This document shows, piece by piece, positions 22,505 to 31,355 of a DNA stretch of 64,000 nucleotides (positions are counted from its first letter, which is position 1; each line of letters starts with the position of its first letter). The DNA is from Trissonchulus latispiculum (lineage: Eukaryota > Nematoda > Enoplea > Enoplida > Ironidae). The stretch lies in assembly GCA_030248195.1 (NCBI GenBank), contig JASAND010010752.1, positions 1-64,000 on the forward strand, given 5' to 3'. Made by a program: the position numbers and the translations under genes. The notes below the pieces were generated by a model. That model made no database searches. It had not been told where the DNA came from and worked only from the letters and a program-made list of their open reading frames with translations.

Positions 22505-22774
22505 GGGTATCATTACCCAGCTGGACGAGGTATGCGGTGCTCCGGCTAAAACAGGAGCCTCCCTTCGGTGGCGTGTAGGGAGTATGATACAGCTGTGAAT
22601 CTGGTCCATCCTCATTCTACTGACTCTTTTCCAATCCCAAAGTGTAGTCCCGTGCTGAAGGGATGAATGGCGGCGGGAGCCGTTCTCAACGGGTCGGACT
22701 TATTTTGCGCCAAGCTCTGGGCGGGGCAACAGGGCGAGGCGTTTGATTGTCTCTCCCCGCGAATGTCATAGCTC

Positions 22775-23047
22775 ATGGAAATCAACAATTCTCTCTCAAA
22801 TCAAAACGAATCTGTTTCTCCATCATCGTCCCCTTACTTCATGGGTTTCACGGCCGACGATATTGCTGATACTGAGCGAATGATTGAGGCTTGGTCACAT
22901 CTCAATCTCGATAATGATCGCCCTAAAAATCCTGGCCAGTCCACATATGATGACAACAGTGACAGTGACAACACCGAATTTCTAGGTTTTAAGGACAACG
23001 ATATTGAATTGACAGAGCAGACCATTCGATCAGCTAGAAGACACTAG
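22775..23047 (+). CDS. LINE E N-terminal 90-aa acidic frame with internal repeat
   Basis: ATG start (CTCATGG). Two copies of one motif: FMGFTADDIADTERMIEA near residues 22-39 and FLGFKDNDIELTEQTI near 69-84, in a Ser/Asp-rich chain. No known domain is recognised. It ends in TAG, but the same frame continues open into the endonuclease (GTWNVLSL at about 23081), so this is either the ORF2 N-terminus with one nonsense change or a separate small ORF1 joined by readthrough. Confidence 0.6.
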   Translation: MEINNSLSNQNESVSPSSSPYFMGFTADDIADTERMIEAWSHLNLDNDRPKNPGQSTYDDNSDSDNTEFLGFKDNDIELTEQTIRSARRH

Positions 23048-23893
23048 CACACTGCGGGTTACGAAAGAAACACTGTCACTGTGGGCACCTGGAATGTCCT
23101 CAGTCTGAACTCTGAGGCCCAGCCAGCGCTTTTAGTGTCTGAACTGTCGCGTTTTGGCGTAGACATATGCTGCCTTCAAGAATCGCGTTGGCCTGGTCGT
23201 GGGTGTGAACTAGTGGAAAACTGGACAATTGAATACAGCGGATGTCCAAATGGGTCGAGGGTGAGAGGGGTTGCCGTTGCCATGGCACCAAGAGTAGCCG
23301 CCTGCGTCGAGGATGTTCAAATCGATGAGGAAAATCCTGAAAGGCTGATGTGCGTACGTCTCCGTACTCGCCCAGTTAACATCGCGGTGATATGTTGCTA
23401 TGCTCCAACTGACTGCAGTGAAGCAGCCCGAAAAGACTCTTTCTACTCATCTCTACAGTGCCTTTTGAGCAGCCTACCCAAGTCTGATATGGTGGTTATG
23501 TGTGGTGACATGAATGCTACTGTTGGTGTTGATCAGCGTAATCTCAAACAGTGTACTGGACCATTTTGTTACAACATATCTAATGACAATGGGTTCCGCT
23601 TAGTTGATCTTTGTCACCGTAATCGACTTAAAATTATGAACACTTGGTTCAGGCACAAACGTGCCCACCAGCTAACGTGGTATTCCAACACTGGTATGGC
23701 TTCCAAAACCTTGGATTACATCGCAGTCGCGAACAGATATAGTTCATCGGTACGGGATTGCAGGGTGTGGCGGAGTGTTAACCTACCAGGAGTGACGGAC
23801 GAATCACGGGGAACTGACCACCGCCTGCTGCTTGCTCCCCTGCAACTCCGACTAGCTAAAAGATGGTATCATGAAACCTTTCGATTCGGCTAA
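23048..23893 (+). pseudogene. LINE E: APE endonuclease
   Basis: Motifs TVGTWNVLSLN, CCLQESRWPG, VICCYAPTD, CGDMNATVG, KTLDYIAV and GTDHRLLL are all present. The frame ends at 23893, where a one-base shift moves to the RT frame starting near 23871 (expected continuation ...FDSAKLSEV). Confidence 0.85.
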
Positions 23894-25498
23894 GCTTAGT
23901 GAAGTCGCCACAGCGTGCCAGTACAAAGCTGCAGTAGCGGCAACATTGTCAGGTACAGCCTTTGATGAAACTGACACAATTGAATCAAACTGGGAAACCT
24001 TTAAAGATACCCTTGTGCACGCAGCTCGTGATACAATTGGACACCCAAGCAGGCCTCGTCCATCCTGGATAACTGAAGAAACAGTAAATATTTGCGCGAG
24101 GAAAAGAAAGATTCGTAGCGAACTTCTTGATGCGACTGGCCCTCGAAAAGCACAACTGCTCAACCAGTTTAAGCAGCTGCAGAAGTCTGCAAAGAATTCC
24201 GTCCGCCGGAATAAGAATGACTACTTTCGCGGCTTAGCCGAACAGATTGACAGGGATTTTCACTCCTCCCGCTGGCACGATGTCTACTCTAAACTAAAGC
24301 TCTTCTGGAGACAACCTGTTGCTTCGTCCGCTGATTTGAAGAAAGCTGATGGTTCGTGGCTTCGTACCCGAGCAGAGAAGGTTGATCGTTGGCGTGAACA
24401 CTTCGAGCAGCTTTTAAATGTCCAACGCAATATCAATCGTGACTCGTTCTTAAATCTGGTTGAGAATTCGGGCTCCGATCACATCCAGGAAGAAGAAGAT
24501 AACGCTGCTCGTACACCAACTTTAGCGGAAGTAGAAACTGTCGTGAAAAGCCTTAAACGGAGGAAAGTACCTGGAATTTGCCGCATTTCTGCAGAAATGC
24601 TTCAGGCGGCCGGTGACAATGCTGTTCGGTGGTTGCACGGAATAATTGTTCAATGCTGTCAGTCAGAAATGTGCCCCGAAGATTGGAGGAAGGCCGTAAT
24701 TACTGTCATCCATAAGAAAGGCGATAAATCGATCTGTGACAACTACCGCGGAATATCCTTGCTGTCTATCCCTGGCAAGGTATTCGCCCTGATCTTATTG
24801 CACAGACTGCGGGAGCGTATTGAGGCGTCACTGTCAGAATGCCAATGTGCTTTTCGTAAAGGAAGAAGTACGATCGACCAAATATTTGCTCTGGACCAGC
24901 TTGCAGAAAAACATCGGCGTAGAAATGTCCCTCTGTATACTGCTTTTATTGACCTAAAAAAGGCTTATGACAGTGTTGACAGGCAAGCCTTGTGGGACGC
25001 TTTGCCTAGATTTGGCATCTATGGCAAATTAAATCGTTTAGTCCAAGCTCTCCATCGTGATACAAGCTGTTCCGTTAAAGTATACGGTGAACTTTCAAGG
25101 TGGTTCTCTGTACGGACTGGTGTTCGCCAAGGCTGCATCCTCGCTCCATTCCTTTTCAACTGCTACATCGATATCGCAGTCAGAAATCTGCTACTACAGG
25201 ATGATTGCAGGGCCACGATCCGGTTCCGTCATGGTAATCTGTTTTTCCCCGATGGAAAACGTAGGAAGAGTGAACCTGACTTTCTGGATACCATCATGGC
25301 CCTGCTGTATGCAGACGACGCGGCAATAGTGGCAACTACCTCGGCTGGTCTCAACCGTGCTGTCGAAACCTTTGTGGAAATATGCTCTAATCTGGGTCTT
25401 GAAGTCAGTTGCCCCAAAACTAAGACAATGTGCTTCTCAAACCAGCCAAATAATCCAAACTGTCGTATCGGGGGACAGCCTATCGAGATGGTCGCCAC
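23871..25498 (+). pseudogene. LINE E: reverse transcriptase
   Basis: Contains KRRKVPGICRISAEML, YRGISLLSIPGKVF, CAFRKGRSTIDQIF, FIDLKKAYDSVDR (first Asp), GVRQGCILAPFLFN and LLYADDAAIVA (catalytic pair near 25310-25325). It is cut at PIEMV by the MITE at 25499-25932; the frame continues after it as STFKYLGSVFSHDG. Aside from the upstream shift and the MITE the enzyme looks complete. Confidence 0.85.
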
Positions 25499-25932
25499 CA
25501 TACATTAACATAGGGTCGGGTCCTGGGGGGGGCTTGTCCCCAGAAAATTTTGAGGGGGCTTGTACCTTGAACAAAAATTTTCAGGGGGGCTTGTACCTCA
25601 AGAATGAATTTGTAAACTTTTACAAAAACTTAACGCTAATTTTCTTAAAATTTGCAATTTTTTATCAAAATTTGCAGCAAATGTTCAATTTTTTGAAAAA
25701 ATTTCAAAATTTTGCCCGATTTTCCCGAAAAATTAAACATTTTTGCAAAAAAATTCCGGCGAAGCCGGAAATTTTTTGAAATTTTAGTGGAAAAACTAAT
25801 TTTTTCCGGCTATTTTTGCCTACCCCTTGGCCATTTTTTCGTTACCCCTTGTCCCCGACGGCGGTAGGGCTTGTACCTTGTCCGGGTTGGGGGGGCTTGG
25901 ACCCCCCCCAGACCCCCCCGCGTTAACCTATG
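25499..25932 (+). mobile_element. hAT-like G-rich MITE, CATA family, copy 3 (in LINE E)
   Basis: Flanked by GTCGCCAC (25491-25498) and GTCTCCAC (25933-25940), 7 of 8 matching. Starts CATACATTAACATAGG, ends CGCGTTAACCTATG. Its core includes the perfect 7-bp stem TTCCGGC-GAA-GCCGGAA (25754-25770). Same element as 54557-54968 in the other orientation. Confidence 0.85.
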
Positions 25933-26542
25933 GTCTCCACATTTAAATACCTTGGAAGTGTATTCTCTCATGACGGACGCCTCGCTGATGAAATTACCAA
26001 CAGAATCAGACTCGCTGGAGCCTGCTTTGGAAAACTGGCTAGCATCTGGGATAATCACGATCTCAGCCTGCATGTTAAGCTGAAGCTTTTTAAATCATCA
26101 GTCTTATCTATCCTACTATATGGATCGGAGTGCTGGGCTGCTAACACCGTAGACCTACAGCGCGTAGAGGTGTTCCAAAACAACTGCATGCGCCGAATCC
26201 TCGGGGTTACACTGTTAGACCGGATACCGGTGTCTACCCTTCAAAAAGTGTAGACTCGAGCCTGCTACAACCACGATACGTAGGGCTCGGTTGCGATGGG
26301 CAGGACACGTTGCCAGGATGGGAAACACAAGAGTGCCCAAGAAGCTGATGTACGGTTGGGTGGATGGAGGTCAGGCACCTGTCGGCAGACCGAGAAAGCA
26401 ATGGGCCGGCCTGGTCATGGATGATTTGCGCCCTTTGCAACTGAGGGATTGGTACGAGACGGCCCAAGATCGTACAGAGTGGCGAAGAGTGGTAGTCAAT
26501 GGACCAGCGGCTTTCATGGACGGATTACGTCTGGGCCCATAA
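25933..26542 (+). pseudogene. LINE E: C-terminal region
   Basis: STFKYLGSVFSHDG, LLYGSECWAANT and CMRRILGV, then after a shift near 26250 RLRWAGHVARMG, GRPRKQWAGLV and RDWYETAQDRTEWRRVV, ending at LGP-stop (26540-26542). These are the standard RTE C-terminal motifs. Confidence 0.8.
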
Positions 26543-26543
26543 G

Positions 26544-27827
26544 TCAGTAAGTCACTTTTGAAAAGTCACTTCGGAGGTCCAGTGTTGCGACGTATTCACG
26601 CCAGCTGCAGCGCTTCGCTTCCACAATAGAATTCCTCAGTTGCCTCTCCGCTGCAATCCAGGCTATTCGGTTGGCTTCAGTCGCTGTGGAAAGGAAAGCA
26701 CGCTTCCGATCTCTGGCTTCGCGCACAAGGTATGATAGGGACTCTGACCACCAAGCCTTCGGGTTTCTTCTACGATTTCTGGGAATAGTCTGCGTAGCCG
26801 CTTCCCGGATGAGCCCGGACAGCCACCTGTTCAGGCTATGGGTGGTGGGTCGGGCAGGTTTAGAGTGGCTGATTCGGTCTTCAATAATATCTCGAAAATC
26901 AGTCCACCGCGCTTTACTGTAGCAGTAGTAGCGCTTTGGGGCCGGGTAGGATGGTGCAGTGACTAGTTTGAGATCACAGAGAATCGGGTAGTGGTCGGAG
27001 GTAGGGGCGTCAACGGTGTGCCAGGAATACTTCCTGTCCCAGCATCGGTGGAGTAGGGTGATATCAGGACTGGACTTTCCTCCAGTCTGGGGATTGATGC
27101 GTGTTGGGGTAACCTCGTTTCCCAACAGCAATGGGCTGACGGACAACCAGTTGGCTACTGAGTCCCCGATATCATTTTGGGGCTGCCAAGGGTCCCAGAT
27201 GGGACTATGGCCATTTAGATCACCACATATGACAGTCCTGTTCGTGGTGGGCAGGAAGCTAGGATCGAAATTTTGTACTCGCTGGTCTTGGCCATCGTTG
27301 AGAATGGGCGGGACATAGAGCTTGACTATTGTGAAAGGGCCTGATTTCAGCTGAAGGTGGACAGTCGTTGAGTCTGAACAGAGATCATTTGGGGCTAGGT
27401 GGGTTCTGTCGTCCACAGCGTATCCGATGCCATGCCTGATTAGGGTTGCCACTCCGCCGCCAATGGCATTACCCGCTTGCCTTCCCATACGCCTATAGGC
27501 ATTGATTTCGTCGAAGCCTGGGAATGAGATCTTCTCACCAGGCTTCAGCCAGGTTTCCTGGATAAGCACCAGGTCGACCTTACAGTCCCTTATGAGTTTC
27601 TCTAGGACAGTTCGTTTCCGGTTGACTGCCCCCACATTCCACTGAAGAATCCTCAAACTGTCTCTCGGTTTGGGGGGTAGTGCGCGGCCATCAGTCAGTT
27701 TCCAGGTCAGGTCCTGCCTGACCCTAGCAGGGGCTGGCAGGGCTTGGGAGGCGCTGGGGGTGTCAGCAGGTGGAGGCAGGGGCGGTTGGGGGTTTGGTTG
27801 GGATCCTGCTGGCCGCCGGGCCGGCAA
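26544..27827 (-). pseudogene. LINE D: APE endonuclease
   Basis: Pro-rich linker, then LRILQWNVGAVN, LIQETWLKPGE, GGGVATLIR, CGDLNGHSPIWDPW and TSDHYPILC: the full set of exonuclease-endonuclease-phosphatase motifs. The region after it (RRRNPKAWWSE) leads to RT. The frame reaches DLRSDFSKV and is cut by LINE E at the TSD TCACTTTTGAA; the continuation MRTIKSISG begins at 22497. Confidence 0.85.
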
Positions 27828-28303
27828 TGGCCCCTGAGCGGGAGGGGGGGCAGCCGGTTGCCGGGCCAGCGATGGCCTCTGGGATGGAGGATCACAGGGA
27901 GGGCAGCGGTAGCTGTTGAGTTAAGGCGTGGTCATGCGGTTTAGGTCAGCCACCCGGATCAGAGCACAGTTCCTGGCGTGAACCCACGAACCACAGCAGG
28001 TGCACTTCAGTGAATAGTCCGAATAGCCGACACCTCGGCCACAGACCGAGCAGGGCCAGCGGGGTTTGGAAGGAATAGGGCCCGGGTTGGGCTCAATATC
28101 ACCGGCGCACAGCAGAAAAAGGGCCCAGTAAGCCGGTTTACCAGGCCCTCCTGTCAAAAACCCGGCACGATCCAGGGGAAAGGTAGCCGTATGCTTCTTC
28201 CGGAGGACAACCTCGGTGTTGAATCCATTTGGTCGGCAGATGGCAGGGAATCTGTCTTCTGCACCAAGCCGCCCCACTGCGGCAAAGCGGATTCTTCGGA
28301 GCG
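27828..28303 (-). pseudogene. LINE D N-terminus: 2A peptide and PHD-like zinc finger
   Basis: The minus-strand frame encodes a hydrophobic stretch (AYWALFLLCA) directly before GDIEPNPGP (28077-28103), the canonical 2A ribosome-skipping motif; the skip falls between the last Gly and Pro codons. A zinc finger follows: WPCSVC, CTCC, HARNC and, after an in-frame TAA near 27922, YRCPPC. The in-frame frame has no ATG upstream of 2A within the element. The first ATG (CCAAATGG context) is in another frame and makes a short ORF that stops just before the hydrophobic stretch. Confidence 0.75.
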
Positions 28304-28531
28304 GCCGATGAAGGTCCTTCTGCACCACTCGTAGCCACGTTTGTCTGACACCACCCCTGGGTCTTCGCCAATCAGGAGGTGGGGCGAAGGAGATGGTGAT
28401 ATATGGAAAGCGAGAGGGCGGCATGCGCAACACGTGTCCCAGGTATTTTAAACGTCCTTATGACAGTCTCCATAGAAGGTCGATGCAGACGTTCCCGGAT
28501 GGCGGCATTCGAGATGTGAGCAGTATAGTCA
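28304..28531 (-). pseudogene. LINE C: C-terminal segment before insertion D
   Basis: After a frameshift near 28450 it encodes YLGHVLRMPPSRFP and RPRGGVRQTWLRVVQKDL, the conserved RTE C-terminus (LGHV.RM, W-RPRGG). It is interrupted at GCCGATGAAGGTC by LINE D. Confidence 0.75.
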
Positions 28532-28929
28532 CTGGGTTTACTTTAGGCGAAAAAAAGTGGGGGGGGGAGGTCGAAAAGTGGGGGGGGGGAAATAAAATGG
28601 GCTAAAAATGCCAAAAATACCGTATAAAAAGCCTGTTTTCTACATATACTGCTATAACTAAGCTTAAAAGTGCTCAAAAATTGACTTTTAGCACCAAAAA
28701 AGTCGATTTTTGACCAAAAATTTCCGGTGAAGCCGGAAAAATTTTGAAAATTTTGACCAAAAGTCCTAAAAATTTGGCATTTTCTGGGCACCCTATAGTG
28801 AGTGGGGGGGGAAGCCCAAAAAAGTGGGGGGGGAACGAGTGGGGGGGGGGGGGGGTGCTCGAGTGGGGGGGGAACCCAAAAAGTGGGGGGGGGCGCCCCC
28901 CCCGCCCCCCCCCAGTAAAATAAACCCAG
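28532..28929. mobile_element. G-rich MITE with CTGGGTTTA termini, in LINE C
   Basis: 5-bp duplication AGTCA (28527-28531, 28930-28934). Termini CTGGGTTTACTTTAG and TTTTACTGGG/TAAACCCAG are inverted. It carries a CCGGT-GAA-GCCGG stem at 28721-28739. A relative with CTGGGCTTA-type ends and 5-bp ATTGA duplication is at 59224-59577. Confidence 0.75.
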
Positions 28930-29314
28930 AGTCAATCCTTAAGATCCTACGAATAGAGCGCATTTCAAAGCCAGAGAGGAGGGACATGTCCGCCTGCTTT
29001 AAAGGCCAAGTTTCGCAGCCGTAAAGCAGTACCGACATTATGGCAGCATCAAAAACTTTCATTTTGACCGTGAGTGATATGTCATGATTTCGCCATAGCT
29101 TTCCCTCCAGGGACGTAAATGCAGCACGAGATCTGGCTATCCTGTACCGTATTTCGTTAGTGATAGAGCCGTTGCTGCTAATTTCTGAGCCAAGATATCG
29201 GAAGACATTGACATTCTCTAGTTGTTCACCACTGATCAAGATAGTGGGCGGGGGAAACCGACTGTAGAGTAGAGGACTTTCGTCTTCCTGATGTTTATGA
29301 TGAGGCCTACTCGT
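28930..29314 (-). pseudogene. LINE C: post-RT segment
   Basis: Minus-strand frame with FRYLGSEISSNGSI, LYGCETW and RRILRID, typical of the RTE thumb and C-terminal region. It is interrupted at RID by the 28532-28929 MITE. Across that MITE the frame continues as YTAHISNAAIRERL, confirming the insertion boundaries. Confidence 0.75.
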
Positions 29315-29342
29315 CCGTCCCGACGATGTCCGCTTTGCCGCA

Positions 29343-30313
29343 GTGGGGCGGCTTTTACCAAATGGATATCAGCTTTGTGGTTATTACCCTCCTATGGAAG
29401 CGAAGGACCTCATTCCCTTCGGGTTTTTGGTAGGAGGGCCCGGTAGGCCGGCTTACTGGGCCCTCTTACTTCTGGTTGCCGGTGATATAGAACCTAATCC
29501 CGGTCCCCGTCCCCGACCTCCCCGGTCGGGCCCCCGCTGGCCCTGCGCCTCTTGCGGAAATGGTGTAGGCTACAGCGGTTATTCAGTCAGGTGTACCCTG
29601 TGCAGGCGCTGGGTGCACAGCGGAGATTGCGCGCGCCTAACTATACGGGAACTGCTTTCCATGACTCAGGACCAGGTGAACAACTATCGATGCCCGAACT
29701 GCCCTACTACAATTGCTCGATCCCAACAGAGTCCAATCCTCAGGACTACAGCCACTGCCCCGTCGCCGGATTCCTCCCAGCCAACCGCCGCCCACCACCC
29801 TCCGGACCCCATCTGGCTCTCAACCAGAGGCCTCCAACTGCCTTCAAAGGGCAAGAACAGTCTCAGAATTTTGCAGTGGAATGTAGGGTCCGTAGGCCGG
29901 AAAAGGGCCCTGCTAGAAAAGCTAGCAGAAGACACTCAAGCTGATGTCATCTTACTACAGGAGACGTGGTCTAAACCTGGCGACCAAATCGGTCTGAAGC
30001 AATTTGATGAAATCCACACACATCGCAGAACTGGCCGACAGGGCGATAACGTCATCGGTGGTGGGGTCGCAACCCTGATTCGGAAGGGTATTGGTTATTC
30101 TATCGATGATAGATCCTTTTTGGCCCCAACGGACACTACCACTGACCTGGCAGTAGTCCATATCCAGGCAAAATCAGGGCCTATCTCACTGTTCAATATC
30201 TATATTCCTCCCATTGTGAATGATGGACAAGATCAACGACATCAGAATTTTGACCCCGCCTTCCTCAGATCCCACGGGAGGTCAGTCTTTGCTGGTGATT
30301 TTAACGCACATGC
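29343..30313 (+). pseudogene. LINE A N-terminus: 2A, zinc finger, first half of endonuclease
   Basis: An ATG at about 29394 gives MEAKDLIPFGF and a hydrophobic stretch AYWALLLLVA, followed by GDIEPNPGP (29481-29507). The zinc finger reads WPCASC, CTLC, HSGDC, YRCPNC. The endonuclease has LRILQWNVGSVG, LLQETWSKPG, GGGVATLIRKG and AGDFNAHA, then jumps to unrelated reading: SDH and the C-terminal half are missing, about 500 bases by comparison with D. The earlier ATG (CCAAATGG) is out of frame and makes a short ORF. Confidence 0.8.
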
Positions 30314-31355
30314 GCTACAGGTTTCTAACCTCAGCCATCGTCACGGCAGCAGAAAAGAATATCCCCATGAACCGTCGGCGCAATCCCAAATGCTGGTGGT
30401 CGGATGATCTAAACGCTGCAGTCAAAGAGGCTAGAAACAAGAAACGGCTCTTTCTGGGCACCAAGTCTGAGGCAGATAGGCTGAATTGGAAGTCAGCTGA
30501 ACAGAATCTCAGGAATCTTATTGACCAGGCAAAAAGGAGGAACTGGGTCGACTATGTTTCTACACTGGATACCAGATCCGACCCATCTAAAGTAATGAGA
30601 ACCCTCCGCGCCATTGATGGGAAGAATGAACCCTCTCAGTCGGGAGCATCCCTCATTCTTGGCGCCAAGCAGCTCACCTCCGACCTAGATAAAGCCAATG
30701 GATTTGCTAAAGAATATGCCCGAGTTAGCCACCTGAGGCAAACCAAAGAAGATAGACCCCTAATTAGGTCGGTCCGGGCCGATCTCAGACATCGCTGCGA
30801 CTGCAACGCTACCCACCTCAGACCAATGTGTAGGCCGTTTACTCAGGAAGAATACAATTATGCCCTCCATCAATTACCTCTCCGCAAAGCTGCCGGTCTG
30901 GACAAGATCTCCAATGAAATGATTAAGAACCTCAGTTCATCAGCCCACTCTGCTCTCTTGGAAGTCTTTAATCTCTCCTGGAGCACGGGAGAGGTTCCGA
31001 CTCCCTGGAGAAGAGGAAAGATTATTCCAGTTCCTAAACGAGGCAAACCATCTAATCGGGTTGAGTCGTACAGACCGGTTAGCCTGACTAGCTGCTTGGC
31101 AAAGATGTTGGAGAAGATGATCCAAGCTCGCCTGTCTCATTGGCTCGAAATGAACAGCGTCCTCGACTGCAGGCAAGCGGGATTCCGCTCACTCCATATG
31201 ACTGAAGACCATATCATACGGCTAGTTCAAACGGTGGTAGATGGGTTTTCGGTCAAGAAGCCCCCTCAACGGACACTACTGGCTTTGATAGACTTCCAAA
31301 GAGCTTTCGACACGGTTTGGAAGCCAGGCTTACTGAGGAAAATGCTCTGCTCCAA
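30314..31355 (+). pseudogene. LINE A: linker and RT fingers
   Basis: The frame (part of the open frame starting 30220) has PMNRRRNPKCWWSDD, DPSKVMRTLRAIDG, RKAAGLDKISNEMI, YRPVSLTSCLAKMLEK, RQAGFRSLHMTEDHI and LIDFQRAFDTVWK. It ends at RKML where LINE B begins. The expected GVPQGS and FADD motifs are absent from A altogether. Confidence 0.8.

Larger units (their letters stand above)
22505..26551 (+). mobile_element. RTE-type LINE E (nested in D)
   Basis: The 11-bp duplication TCACTTTTGAA lies at 22494-22504 and 26552-26562. It contains a short N-terminal frame, APE endonuclease, RT, a MITE at 25499-25932, and the RTE C-terminus. The 3' end is CATAAGTCAGTAAG. It interrupts LINE D exactly between SKV and MRT codons. 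Confidence 0.85.
18204..28303 (-). mobile_element. Ingi-like LINE D with 2A peptide (nested in C)
   Basis: Flanked by the perfect 13-bp duplication GCCGATGAAGGTC (18191-18203 and 28304-28316). Going down the minus strand: 5' end starting CGCTCCGAAGAATCCGCTTT, 2A peptide and zinc finger, APE endonuclease to 26552, then LINE E (22505-26551), RT from 22497, a hAT-like MITE (21402-21660), RT palm to 20818, a TA-flanked element (19553-20815), and RNase H, ending in a (GAT/GAC)n tail at 18204-18222. The 5' end matches that of LINE A (shared CCGCTTTGCCGCAGTGGGGC), so D inserted full-length. Confidence 0.85.

Noticed and set aside
25754..25770. Helitron 3' hairpin interpretation of the GC stems
   Set aside because: The stems lie inside elements with terminal inverted repeats and 5-8 bp duplications, and no CTRR end follows the stem at the usual distance.
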